Below, piece after piece: positions 34,577 to 46,164 of a stretch of 64,000 nt of DNA. Position 1 is the first letter of the stretch, and each line of letters begins with the position of its first letter. The stretch is from positions 13,687,343 through 13,751,342 of the forward strand of contig BTPG01000004.1 of assembly GCA_036245525.1 (NCBI GenBank). The letters are read 5' to 3'. The position numbers and the translations under genes were made by a program. The notes below the pieces were generated by a model. That model did no database searches. It was not told the DNA's origin and worked only from the letters and a program-made list of their open reading frames with translations. The DNA comes from Semisulcospira habei (taxonomy: Eukaryota > Mollusca > Gastropoda > Semisulcospiridae).

Positions 34577-35260
34577 GAATGAATGAATGAATGAATGAAT
34601 GAATGAATGAATGAATGAATGAATGAATGAATGAATGAATGAATGAGTGAATGAATGAATGAATGAATGAATGAATGATACTTTATTTCTCAAGGATGGA
34701 AACAATAGGCGCACAGGCCTCTTTTCATGTTTGTCCTTGCTAAACAACAACATTACAAGCAACATTAAAACAACATGTTAACAGCACAAAACAAGCGGCT
34801 ATACGCACAGGTCACTTGTGTTACATTCCGATACAAGTTCCAAAGTTGCTGAAGATTATACACACACACAGCAAAATGACAGGGTCTTGGGGGAGGGGGG
34901 GGGGTGCGATGTAAAGTGTGTTTATAGAAAGCGACTGCACACTTATGATACAGCAACTCATGTGTAGGAATTAGTGAGCAGGCAAAACACTACGATAAAG
35001 GGAGATATTATGTAAAAGCTAACAAGTGCAAAACGGAGGACCACAGGAAATCATTGACATGGCTCTTTTGGACATATTATCTACGTTTATTTCAAGTTTC
35101 ATCAGAGATGTATTTAAAAGCTTTCGTCCTAAACAATAGAAGATATCTCGTTTGCTGTATATGTGGAGGAAGTGAGTTCCATAAATAGGCACCCGCGTAA
35201 GAAAGGCTGGATTTAAACAAGTCAATTCGGGGCCGTTCAATGACGAGACTGTTCCTCGAA
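34577..35260 (-). mobile_element. LINE 3'-end fragment with (ATTC)n tail
   Basis: On the minus strand the sequence runs into TTGAGAAATAAAGTAT and then more than 20 ATTC units (34577-34679), the layout of a LINE 3' UTR and tail. The upstream 550 bp contain no clear domain. The limit at the 5' side is a guess at the (GA)n tract. Confidence 0.5.
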
Positions 35261-35269
35261 GTGCTGTGA

Positions 35270-35289
35270 GAGAGAGAGAGTGAGAGAGA

Positions 35290-35359
<70 letters not shown>

Positions 35360-35677
35360 AAATTTTCCTTTTTCTGCCTTACTGACCTTGGCGAAACTTT
35401 GTGTTTGTTTTCTTATTTCCATCGCATGTTTGTATACGATTTTCTAAGCGTTCAGTTTTCTTGGAATTGCATGTATGCAAGTTCTATGTGTGACGTTATT
35501 GTCGTTGATGACGTAACAGTATACTTGTATAATATAGATACCTTACGAACATTGCATGACCATGCTAATAATACATGATTTTCTTATGTCATCAGCAATG
35601 GCGTATTACGAACTTGCGCACGTGCTGTTTACTGCAACCTAGAAGTTGGTGTTTTATAAATGTGTGTGTGGGTGTGC

Positions 35678-35737
<60 letters not shown>

Positions 35738-36345
35738 CGTGACTAGTTGGACTTAGAATCTTTCTCACCCCCCCCCCTTCCCCTCCCCACCTCCCCCCCC
35801 CCCCCCCCCCCCCCCCGCATGATTTGCATGAGAGTTTTTACAACATTTGATGTTTTTGTCAGCTTTGTTTGTGTGTGAGTTCTGAGTATGTTACCGATAT
35901 TGATGACGATGCTGATGTACGTAACAATAAAAATAGTAATGTGTTATATTTTAGATGCATTTTCTACTTAGTACGTCATGCTCATGAGTCATTAACTATT
36001 GTTGTCTTTCGGACTGACAGGAATGACGTACTTGAACTTATGCACGTGTATTTTAAATTCGGACTATAACGTAAGCATAATACGAACATTGTAATAGTGT
36101 GTGTGATTTTTCGATTTTTCTTGACTGCAAGTTGGAAAATTCTACTAATGATGATGGTGTCAATGTTAATGATGACGTTATTATTATAAATATTTCATTG
36201 CGACATTTCTCCCCCCCCCCCCCCGCCCCTTCCGCACACTGCGTGTCAATACTCGTGTTTCATAACAGTTTCATGTCGTCAGAAATGACGCACTAATATC
36301 ACGAACTTGTGTACGTGCTTTTGTACCTTAGTCTATATATGTAAA
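35270..36345. repeat. Three degenerate copies of a ~300-400-bp unit separated by GA and C tracts
   Basis: Related words occur at about 35560-35640, 35980-36060 and 36265-36320: a TCATC/TCGTC segment, then AATGACGYAYT, then ACGAACTTGYGYACGTGCTTTT or close variants. Between them lie (GA)n (35270-35354, 35680-35734) and poly(C) (35768-35816, 36211-36224). No gene is seen. The copies are too diverged to give exact borders. Confidence 0.5.
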
Positions 36346-36459
36346 AGTATTACGATAATTTAGAATTTGAAAGTGCATGCGTGTACATTCTGTATCTACT
36401 TTGACGCACTACATTCTCACACGTAAATTATGTTTTGTTACCTAGTTAGGTGTTACCTG

Positions 36460-36540
36460 GGTATTCCTTTGAAGAAGCCCTCGATAAGAGGGCGAAAAAT
36501 TGTGCATAGAATAAAAGTTTAACTCCTTCTAAACTACGTA
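36460..36540 (+). repeat. Hairpin with GAAA, possible retroelement tail
   Basis: GCCCTC (36477-36482), loop GATAA, GAGGGC (36488-36493), then GAAAAATTG and an AATAAAAG word. The order TTTGAAGAA, stem, GAAA resembles the stem II region of hammerhead ribozymes carried by Penelope-like elements and retrozymes. A full catalytic core was not found by eye. Confidence 0.35.
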
Positions 36541-36990
36541 TATATATGAATACGAATACGAATAGTAACATATTGAAGCCGAACATATGTTACGATTGTG
36601 GTTGTGTTGTTCTGTGAGTGCATGCATGTGTTAACAGTAGGAAACGATCCGATATTTATTTGAGCTATCATGGTTACAATTCACGTACCTTTTTAGTAAG
36701 ATTTTTCTTTCGTTCGCGCGTAGAGCAGAATTTGCACTGTTATTATGCTAAGTTTAACCGGAAGCTTCTAGAAAAGTCGCACGGAGAATAGCGGTCGATC
36801 TTTGTTTTGCGTAGATTCGCGGAGTATAGATTAGAACCTTCGAGCAGGTCGCGCTGTCTTGTGACCGCGTACGTGTGTCGTCAAAAGAGTAAGAACCATT
36901 TCGCTACATTGTATTATAGACATTCGAATAGTCATAGTTGTTTACTGTGCGCGTGAAGTTGGCAGCCGGTTTTTTTTGTGTGTTATGAAA
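36541..36990. other. No gene seen
   Basis: Mixed-composition sequence without repeats or long frames. It could be a host 5' region, but nothing supports this directly. Confidence 0.4.
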
Positions 36991-36994
36991 GATC

Positions 36995-37358
36995 GTGAAA
37001 GACCGCCTCCTCATCCCCCGCACCAAACTCAGCACTTTCGGCCCCCGTTCCTTCTCCGTCTACGGTCCATCCACCTGGAACATTCTCCCACTCTCTCTCC
37101 GTCAGAAACACTCTCTCTCCTCCTTCCAGTCCGCCCTCAAAACTCACCTCTTTCAACAGTTCTAGCACTATACCACCACACTCCCCACCCCAAGCTGACC
37201 GTCGTATTTTTTTTTTTTTTTTTTTTTTTACTATTTGTGGTACGTGAGTCACTGTCTAAAGCGTGCGCATGCGTGTTCGAGTTGTGAGTGCGCGCTTAGA
37301 GTTATAATTATTATAAGATAAGCGCATTATAAATACCGTAATTATTATTATTATTAAA
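36995..37358 (+). mobile_element. LINE 3' end with (ATT)n tail
   Basis: The plus strand reads DRLLIPRTKLSTFGPRSFSV then STWNILPLSLRQ and KTHLFQQF before a stop: the conserved C-terminus of a CR1-like reverse transcriptase. The 3' UTR contains a T tract and ends ATAAATACCG followed by ATT repeats at about 37340-37358. Confidence 0.75.
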
Positions 37359-37470
37359 GTTCTGGAAATTCCGACTAGGTCATGAACTGCCTACCATACT
37401 TTTGTGAAACGTCTTTTTACATTGGGATTTGGGGCTGAAATAAATAAATCCTGATCCTGATCCTGATACA
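37359..37470 (+). mobile_element. Short LINE-tail-like fragment with CCTGAT repeats
   Basis: About 80 bp end AAATAAATAAAT and then CCTGATCCTGATCCTGATA, a typical non-LTR simple tail. No coding part remains. Confidence 0.45.
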
Positions 37471-37539
37471 CACAAACACTATAAACACTATACATAAATG
37501 CATGAGGTACATGAAAGTATTAACCATCAGGGTTTGTTT

Positions 37540-37602
<63 letters not shown>

Positions 37603-37604
37603 AC

Positions 37605-39224
37605 CTGTTCAACCTGAGGGTTGGTACTCAGAGCGTGTAACAGCTGTGTGGTCGTGATGTTGGGCAACATCAATATCTTGGTGATGTTGATGGGCGCCAT
37701 GTCCCACACCAGATGTCTCAGCAAACCCTCCTCCTTGTCCAGCTGTTTGATAGCTTTCTCTACTGCTTTCACCACCGCCTTGTCCAGGTCCGGGGTCTTG
37801 CTGAGGTTAGCTCCCACTGATTTTATTTCTCCCACTATCAGGCCGTACCGGGCATTGATCATCAGCACGTCAAAGTCCCCGTCTGTAAAATTCATGCCCA
37901 GTGTGGCGGGTCGTGGCAACAGGCAGATTGCTGCAACGGTGATTGGATTGACTTGCTTGTCGAGATATTTCCTGAACTCTAGCTGGAACAACACCAGCAT
38001 CACCTCTTGCTCCCTCTCCGCCAGATCCCGGATGTAGTTACGAACCCGCTGTATCGCGTGATCGTCTCTAATGTCGCTGTCCTGCACTACAGGTAGCGGG
38101 CCAGGTGGGACTACCTGGTAGTAAGGCCAGATTCCTGCTGCTAGAGATGGGTCAGAGGGATGAGAGGGAGGACCGGTGGGAGGGAAGTAAGCGGGCGCCT
38201 GGCCGGGCCGATCTGGTGCCTTCTGTGGAACTAGAACCGACTGACCGGCCACAGTCTGCACGTCGTATGACACTTGGTTGCCGTGAATCGGGGGGAGGAA
38301 GTAGGTTTGGCCAAGAATGTTGGGATACCACTGAAGTACAGACTTGCGCCAGGAGGCTTCGGCCGTCGCTATTTGTGCTTGTTGTCCGGTACTGGTACCT
38401 CGTGCTTGTTGTCCGGTACTGGTACCTCGTGCTGGTTGTCCGGTACTGGTACCTCGTGCTTGTTGTCCGGTACTGGTACATTGTGCTTGTTGTCCGGTAC
38501 TGGTGCCTTGTGCTGGTTGTCCGGTTCCGGTACTGGTACCTTGTGCTTGTTGTACGGTACTGGTACCTTGTGCTGGTTGTCCGGTACTGGTACCTTGTGT
38601 TTGGTGTCCGGTACTGGTACCTTGTGCTTGTTGTCCGGTACTGGTACCTTGTGCTTGGTGTCTGGTACTGGCACACTGTGCTTGTTGTTCGGTACTGGTA
38701 CCTTGTGCTTGTTGTCTGGTACTGGTACCTTGTGCTTGTTGTCTGGTACTGGCACATTGTGCTCGTTGTTGTCTGATGTTGGTACTTTGTACTTGTTGTC
38801 CGGTACTGGTGCCTAGTACTTCCTGTCTGGTACTGGGAGCCTGTTCTTGTCCAGCGGTATCTTGTACTTGTCTGGTACTGTTACCTTGTGTTTGTTGTCC
38901 GGTAGTGGTACCTTGTGCTTGTTGTTCGGTACTCTTACCTTGTTCTTCTTGTCTGGTACTGGTATCTTGTACTTGTTGTCTGGTGCTGGTACCTTGTGCT
39001 TGTTGTCCGGTACTGGTACCTTGTGTTTCCTGCTGTCTGGTACTGGTATGTTGTGTTTCTTGATTGCCGGTACATTCACCTGTTGTCTGTTGTTGTGAAG
39101 ACCTCCGGGGCTGTTTATATGGACTAGGGCCTTGTGCTGAGCCGTGAGACTGTGACGGAGCAATGCCTTGGCCGCCAACCTGGGACGACCGACGTTTAGT
39201 TGGTTCTTGTGGCGGATGCGACAT
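37605..39224 (-). CDS. Probable host exon: 9-residue repeat region plus PD-(D/E)XK/NERD-like domain
   Basis: The exon is taken from ATG 39224 (MSHPPQEPTKRRSS) to a splice donor: the coding sequence ends GAACAG and the next bases are GTAAC (37604 downwards), giving exactly 540 codons. Residues about 55-285 are some 25 copies of a nine-residue unit close to GQQAQGTST (27-bp DNA unit). A proline-rich linker follows, then a globular domain with QRVRNYIRDLAEREQEVMLV, GDFDVLMINARYGLIV and directly after it GEIKSVG. Asp...GEIK is the signature of restriction-like nuclease folds such as NERD. Nuclease activity is inference. The frame upstream of 39224 is a (ATA)n read-through. Later exons were not found in the window. 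Confidence 0.6.
38369..39060 (-). repeat. 27-bp coding minisatellite
   Basis: About 25 imperfect copies of a 27-bp unit, identical in register with the nine-residue protein repeat. Because 27 is divisible by three, all six frames are nearly open here; only the minus frame joins a globular domain and a splice donor. Confidence 0.85.
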
Positions 39225-39317
39225 TGTGGGCCAGTGACTGTCGGGACAGAGATAAGACTCGAGGTTTTTCGTTGTGTGGGTGTAACTAGTGTACCAATGT
39301 ACCACACTGAGGTTAAT

Positions 39318-39336
39318 AATAGTAATAATAACAATA

Positions 39337-39380
<44 letters not shown>

Positions 39381-39385
39381 TAATA
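39318..39385. repeat. (ATA)n microsatellite
   Basis: About 65 bp of ATA/ATAATA repeats just upstream of the probable host gene start. Confidence 0.85.
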
Positions 39386-39468
39386 ATGAGAAGGACAGTC
39401 CCATACGCCTAAGTCAAACACGGGTACGTTTTTGGCTAATTTTACACCAGACAACTCCAACTGGTTTA

Positions 39469-39658
39469 CCTCATTCAGCCCGACGGCCGTCAGTATTTCC
39501 CCAATTTTCGAGGCGTCACCTGATGACTATGCACCAGTTGCAGGAGATGGATCCAACATGATAATTAAAGGGCCGATAGGCGCCAAGCTAATCTGGCACT
39601 ACCCTTGCATTATCATGGCTGACCCATCTCCTGCTGTAGTGCGTCAGGGCTGAATGGG
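39469..39658. mobile_element. Palindromic MITE, copy A (TTAA family)
   Basis: Starts CTCATTCAGCCCGACG and ends GTCAGGGCTGAATGGG against TTAA (39659-39662); the left flank is the degenerate TTTA. The centre is a hairpin built on GGCGCCAAGCTAATCTGGCA. No coding capacity. Confidence 0.75.
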
Positions 39659-40130
39659 TTAAATGAAACTTGCGATGACCTAAGATCAACGTGTTTTTCC
39701 CCTCAAAAGTTACAAAAGTCGAACTTATATAAATGCAGTTTTAAACGCCGCTGTCACAGAAAAACGTTGAAGGCAACCCCCCCCCCCCACCCCCACCCCC
39801 TCACCCCTATCCTTTAAAGCAGCTCTTCTGGGACTCATTTTACACTGTATTTCTTAAACGGTCCAGTTTGAGTTCATTAAACTTCACCCGATAAGTCAAA
39901 CGCGGTTTTCGTCAGTTTTCCAAACTGAGATATGTCGAACCATTTATCCCCCCTGGCCAATGCTGCTCTTTCTGTGCCTAATATTTACGTCAACATGGCT
40001 CGGTTAAATCGAACAGAACTCGGATGAGTCGAACTCAAATATGTATTGACACCGGCACCGTCTGATTGTGTTTCCTGGTCGATTGCTACACACCGCGAAA
40101 TTCGGGCGCCTCGAACGTGGTCGTCATTAA

Positions 40131-40336
40131 CTCATTCTACCCCAACACCGAAATCCCCAAATTTTGCCGTTGTCCTCTGAAGACTGCATTGCAGTGCAGG
40201 ATACAGATCGACCATGATAGTTCAAGGGTGATGCCAGAATAGCTTGGCGCCCATAGGCGCCAAGCTATTCTGGCATCACCCTTGAACTATTATGGTCGAT
40301 CCTTATCTTGCTGTGGTGTGTCTGGGGTAGAATGAG
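40131..40336. mobile_element. Palindromic MITE, copy B, 206 bp with TTAA on both sides
   Basis: TTAA at 40127-40130 and 40337-40340. Ends are CTCATTCTACCCC and GGGGTAGAATGAG. The central part (about 40207-40300) is a nearly perfect palindrome: ATCGACCATGATAGTTCAAG on one arm and its complement on the other, meeting at GGCGCC. A TTAA target suggests mobilisation by a piggyBac- or Kolobok-type transposase, which is inference. Confidence 0.85.
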
Positions 40337-40347
40337 TTAAACAAAAT

Positions 40348-40350
<3 letters not shown>

Positions 40351-40440
<90 letters not shown>
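40351..40440. repeat. (TG)n microsatellite
   Basis: About 88 bp of TG with one interruption, next to the MITE. Confidence 0.95.
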
Positions 40441-40441
<1 letters not shown>

Positions 40442-40589
40442 CAGTCAATCCGTTCCTGACAATAGAGGATCAATAGTTGGCAATACCTGCTTTGTATTCA
40501 AATGTTCCCAGTGTGTTTTACAGTAATTCTGAACAAAAAAGCTAACAGGTCTTGCAGTCTACATGTAAGTAATGAAAGACTTTTCTACT

Positions 40590-41148
40590 CTTTTCACAAT
40601 CCATGTGACTATGCACACGTAACAAAGGTTTTCTAGTGCCCCTGGTAAATGTCGTTGTTTCACAATCCATGTGACTATGCACACGTAACAAAGGTTTTCT
40701 AGTGCCCTTGGTAAATGTCGTTGTTTCACACTCCATGTGACTATGCACACGTAACAAAGGTTTTCTAGGGCCCCTGGTAAATGTCGTTGTTTCACAATCC
40801 ATGTGACTATGCACACGTAACAAAGGTTTTCTAGTGCCCCTGGTAAATGTCGTTGTTTCACAATCCATGTGACTATACACACGTAACAAAGGTTTTCTAG
40901 TGCCCCTGGTAAATGTCGTTGTTTCACAATCCATGTGACTATGCACACGTAACAAAGGTTTTCTAGTGCCCATGGTAAATGTCGTTGTTTCACAATCCAT
41001 GTGACTATGCACACGTAACAAAGGTTTTCTACTATGCACACGTAACAAAGGTTTTCTAGTGGCCCTGGTAAATGTCGTTGTTTCACAGTCCATGTGACTA
41101 TGCACACGTAACAAAGGTTTTCTAGTGCCCCTGGTAAATGTCGTTGGA
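40590..41148. repeat. 66-bp minisatellite, about eight to nine copies
   Basis: Unit begins CACAATCCATGTGACTATGC and starts at 40595, 40661, 40727 and so on, with one copy internally shortened near 41030. Unit length is a multiple of three, so open frames on the minus strand are artefacts of periodicity. Confidence 0.92.
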
Positions 41149-41154
41149 ACTCTC

Positions 41155-41670
41155 TTAAGGCCCCGCTACACGAGCCCGGTTTTGAGGCCGATTCCCGATC
41201 AGTTTTCGAATCGGTAGGTGATCGGGCCGGACTAAAAAACGTGTGCACTGCCACACTGACATTTCCCGATATGTTTAGCCGACCGGTTTGAACCGAAGAT
41301 CTAAGTCGTACCTGTTCTGCAAAATGACTGCTTGTTTTAACAGTGATGATGATGTGCTTGCATTATCAGCAGTTTTGCATCATATTCGGGAAGAGGCGTG
41401 CGAAACATCAGCGGCAACGGCGGTGGTACTGATCACAACAGGCGTGTTCGGCCATTTGCAAACTGTGAAACGACGTGCTTTGCGATACGCGCTCTGATTG
41501 GTTGAAGCTTACAACCGGGGCCGAATCTGATCGGGAAAATAGAGCAGGTTCTAGACACCCGATTCCCAGCCGATTGGGACCGGATCGGTTAATTGACGTC
41601 ATCCGATCGCAATCGGATCGGAATCGGCTTCAAAATCGGGGCACAGCCGGCTCGTGTGGCGGGGCCTTTA
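41155..41670. mobile_element. 510-bp MITE with TTA duplication (PIF/Harbinger-type)
   Basis: Ends are AGGCCCCGCTACACGAGCC (from 41158) and its near-complement GGCTCGTGTGGCGGGGCCT (to 41667), flanked by TTA at 41155-41157 and 41668-41670. The subterminal parts are also inverted and rich in GATCGG/CCGATC words. A short plus-strand frame inside (41288-41497) has no recognised domain. The 3-bp TTA target is typical of PIF/Harbinger. Confidence 0.8.
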
Positions 41671-42135
41671 CGCACAATGGAGAACTGAGGATAGCAGAGA
41701 AGTCTTCGCTAGTGAGACAAGACATTGAGAATCCGTTTCATCAGAAAAAAGATCCATCTTGTTTTGTCACTGATGAATATTGTTATATGTTTACAGCCAA
41801 ACACGTAACAATCGTAAGGAACTGAGGACAATAACCACACAGTGTGTCGGTCGGCCCGTGTCACGCGTATTCTCCTCTCTTTCTGTGTTGATCATTACTG
41901 ATGGCTCAGAAATAAGAAGTGGACTCATGTCTGTGATATCATTTTGTTTGGAAAGAAGGTGCGTCTGACTTATTATGATAAAAAGATGGAATACATATTA
42001 AGTTCTCATCCACATACAACGTGTTTGTTCAACTTCAAGTCCAAAAGTTTGTTCATTTGGGTGTAAATTCCTTGAGTCATGGATTTGAGAAAATTGCCAC
42101 AGGCAAAAATAACATCCTGAATTATAGAGTTGCCA
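41671..42135. other. No gene seen
   Basis: Plain intergenic-looking sequence without repeats or long frames. Confidence 0.5.
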
Positions 42136-42330
42136 CATTCCTTCTGCATCTGAAGATAAGTAGCGGTTAATGTCTCTGTTTGTTTGTCTATTTTGACAAA
42201 GGGTATTTACCCGAAATATTAATAAATTGTGTTGTACCGTTTTTTCTAAGCGTGTTTCTTTCTCCGTTGGGTACTTCTTTGCATTTCACACGCTTGGCAG
42301 TCACCTTTTTGGTCTGGATTTATGAATTAT
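42136..42330 (+). repeat. 197-bp Penelope-associated repeat, copy 1
   Basis: Starts near TTGCCACATTCCTTCTG and ends TTTTTGGTCTGGAT, in the opposite orientation to the copies at 43808 and 45490. It contains GGGTATTTACCCGAAATATT followed by AATAAA. Confidence 0.8.
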
Positions 42331-42400
42331 AGCTGCTTACAGAAGTCGCCGGGGTAGTTCCGCGTATTACGGTGTCTGTCTGTCTCAGTCTCTTTCCCCG

Positions 42401-42815
42401 GGGCGGTCCGTGGTGCAGTGGTAAAAGCGCCTGCCACCAATGCTAAAGGTGCGAGGTTCGATACCGGGCTCCGGCGTCGGACTTTTCCCTCTAGTGTCAC
42501 CGTTAATTCGGGCGGACCGTCGGGGGTTCTTTCTCCGGGTACTCGGGTTCTTCCTCCCTCCCGCCCCCCCCCCCCCCGCCCCCCTCCCCCTACCCCACTT
42601 TGGTACCGGTTTCAGGCCGCTTTATAAATTTCAAATACAAGCGATCAAAAGGTGAGAAACCTCAGTAGCTGAGCTGACCCTTCGCACCACGAGTGTCCTG
42701 AGTTTGTCTTCAGAGTGAGTGCGTGAGTGTCACGTGAGCGTGCGTGTTGGGTTCAGTTCGAGGCGCTTTGACTGAGCCGATTTGCAGAATTGGGTAAAGG
42801 GCCTATATAATAACC
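42401..42815 (+). mobile_element. tRNA-derived SINE
   Basis: The head resembles a tRNA with an A box (GTGCAGTGGTAAAAGCGC) and a B box (GGTTCGATACC) about 35 bp apart, the spacing of an internal Pol III promoter. A long C-rich tract follows (42555-42590), and the end is marked by ATTATTAAT-type sequence. Not a functional tRNA: no cloverleaf 3' half is evident and the body is much longer. Confidence 0.75.
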
Positions 42816-42819
42816 AGTA

Positions 42820-43300
42820 TTATTAATATTTAAGATCCATCTAAACCATAATTAAATTCAAAAGGTTTGACCGGTTTGCTTCAGATTTGGCCTGGTAATA
42901 CTTGTTATAGGTGTACAGTGTTTAGTGCAAGAACTGGATCATTATGGTGCAGGGGCACGCTCTTTGCAGCCATCTTGCATTGCAATTAACATATTAATAT
43001 GCAATACATATCACCGTCATCAATCAAATTTGAATTTAAAACCGACTCAAATCTTCTTTCGAAAGGTAATAAACAAAATGACAATAAAATTGTCCTTGCT
43101 GCAGCCTTGACCTGGAAGCGGAAGGCGTAACATTTGTTGAAACAAAACTTTACAGTAATAAGTCAATTCACACACAATGTTAAAAAAAGCGGTCTAAATG
43201 GCTGTGATAACTGCGTTTTCAGCGGAGTGAATTAAACTTTATAAACCAATATTTTTTAATTTTATCGGCCAGCATATTCTTGACTTAAGTAAAATTACAC
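42820..43300. other. No gene seen
   Basis: AT-rich sequence preceding the polymerase relic. It may be decayed element sequence. Confidence 0.4.
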
Positions 43301-43305
43301 CTGCA

Positions 43306-43600
43306 GAAATTCTGTTATGATAATATCCGAAAAAGATATCCAGGTGCAAAATTATTATATATCGACACAGATTCGTTTATTGTTCCGATATTTACTGAGG
43401 ATGTGTACAAGGACCTGCTAGATGACTTGGACTTGTATAACACGTCGGCGTATCCTAAAGATCACCCAGCATTTAGCAACACTAATAAAGGGTTTGTGGT
43501 CAATTCAAAGATGAATGTGAAGCAACACATGTTATCGAGTATGTTCGCTTCCGAGCCAAAGTGTACAGCTTAGCTATTGCAGGAGAAAAACAAGTGTCGA
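43306..43600 (+). pseudogene. Relic of a second Polinton-type family-B polymerase
   Basis: The plus strand reads NIRKRYPGAKLLYIDTDSFI and continues with YNTSAYPKDHPAFSNTNKG before losing its frame near 43500. IDTDS is polymerase motif C, and the following YPKDHP segment also occurs downstream of motif C in the polymerase at 7460-11418. The sequence differs clearly from that copy, so it derives from another Polinton lineage. No other gene of that element is visible nearby. Confidence 0.8.
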
Positions 43601-43807
43601 GATTTTGGGTATAAAAGGCAGCGAAGACTCAAAGCGAAAAACACTACATAAATAAGTTGTAAGTTGTGTCAAAGACATTCCCCAACCAACAATTCCAAAT
43701 ACCACTATTAAATCAATAAATCGTCAACTGACAGTTGAAACGGTCATCAACAAGGGCCTTGATAAGCCCGATGATACGAGGGTTAGGATAATCAAAACAT
43801 TCAGTTA

Positions 43808-44005
43808 TGCAATCCAGACCAAAAAGGTGACTGCCAAGCGTGTAAAATGCAAAGAAGTACCCAACGGAGAAAGAAACACGCTTAGAAAAGACCGGTACAA
43901 CACAATTTATTAATATTTTGGGTAAATACCCTTTGTCAAAATGGACAAACAAACAGAGAGATTAGCCGCTACTTATCTTCATTCACTGAAGGAATGTGGC
44001 AACTG
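43808..44005 (-). repeat. 197-bp Penelope-associated repeat, copy 2
   Basis: Starts ATCCAGACCAAAAAGGTGAC and ends GAAGGAATGTGGCAAC, the same limits as the copy at 45490-45686. Confidence 0.85.
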
Positions 44006-45230
<1,225 letters not shown>

Positions 45231-45234
45231 AATG

Positions 45235-45880
45235 TTAATCTTTCATATTCATCCCGAGTGGCGCCACAGTGCCCAGTTTATTAATCAGAAATTTTTCTCG
45301 GTCTTTCTTGGCCCAGTCATTACTGGCTTGCATAAGCCAGAGGCCTTTAACCCGAATGTCCGAGACGGAGTGGTCGGCCTGATTAAAATGTCGTCCGACC
45401 GGTTTGTTGTATTGGTACTTGACAGACTGAAGATGTTCTCTGAAACGGTCGTTGATGGTTCTTTCCGTCTCTCCAACATAGAGTAGGCCATCCAGACCAA
45501 AAAGGTGACTGCCAAGCGTGTAAAATGCAAAGAAGTACCCAACGGAGAAAGAAACACGCTTAGAAAAGACGGGTACAACACAATTTATTAATATTTCGGG
45601 TAAATACCCTTTGTCAAAATAGACAAACAAACAAACAGAGAGATTAGCCGCTACTTATCTTCGTTCGCAGAAGGAATGTGGCAACAATAGAGTAGGCCGC
45701 ATTTCTCACAGGAGATGACGTAAATCACGTTGGTGGTTTGACACGTGAAGTATCTGTCTATGTTTAATTTGTAACGTGGACCATTCACAACGGTGGAAGG
45801 GCAAATGAAAGGACACGTCTTGCAATTAGGAACACTGCACGGTGTGGAGCCGTTATGCAATTGGACATATTGATTTATTG
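45235..45880 (-). pseudogene. Penelope-like element GIY-YIG endonuclease region, interrupted
   Basis: The minus strand carries a cysteine-rich linker (CSVPNCKTCPFICPS, then TCQTTNVIYVISCEKCGLLY) up to about 45700, and after the inserted repeat YVGETERTINDRFREHLQ, KPVGRHFNQADHSVSDIRVK and the end at 45235. VIYVISCEKCGLLY...YVGET is the GIY-YIG core with its arginine (NDRFREH). This arrangement is diagnostic of the C-terminal part of Penelope-like retroelements. The RT part is not present in the window, so it is a truncated copy. Confidence 0.88.
45478..45698 (-). mobile_element. 197-bp repeat inserted in the Penelope relic, with 12-bp TSD
   Basis: ATAGAGTAGGCC occurs at 45478-45489 and 45687-45698. 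The 197 bp between are one complete copy of the family also found at 42136, 43808 and 63850. Read on the minus strand it contains TTTTGACAAA, a small GGGT...ACCC hairpin, CGAAATATT and AATAAA. Confidence 0.9.
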
Positions 45881-45949
45881 ATGAAAAGCAAAAACAACAC
45901 CTGAACAGCCGGGGTAGTTCATGTTGTCATGCATGCGCGTTTGGCCTGT

Positions 45950-46155
45950 CAGTCCTGGCGCACTACTGCGGGAGATGGGTCGACCATGATAATTCAAGGC
46001 TAGTGCCAGATTAGCTTGGCGCCTGTCGGCGCCAAGCTAATCTGTTACTACCCTTGCATTATCACAGTGAATCCATCTCCTGCAACAGATGTATAGTCGT
46101 TAGATGACGCCTCAAAAATTTGGGAAATACGTGTGTCGGGCTGCATGAGATAAAC
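45950..46155. mobile_element. Palindromic MITE, copy C (decayed)
   Basis: The central palindrome (ATGGGTCGACCATGATAATT ... GGCGCC ...) is clear at about 45972-46078. Outer ends are poorly preserved. Confidence 0.65.
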
Positions 46156-46164
46156 ATTTTGATA

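Noticed and set aside
38105..39063. Plus-strand frames of 140-240 residues across the 27-bp repeat
   Set aside because: Shadows of the minus-strand exon, open only because of the 27-bp period. They lack the globular domain and splice donor.
40542..41254. 190- and 231-residue frames on the minus strand
   Set aside because: They translate the 66-bp minisatellite, whose unit is a multiple of three, so open frames are expected.
42418..42500. Functional tRNA gene
   Set aside because: A and B boxes are present, but the sequence continues as a long SINE body and no full cloverleaf is evident.
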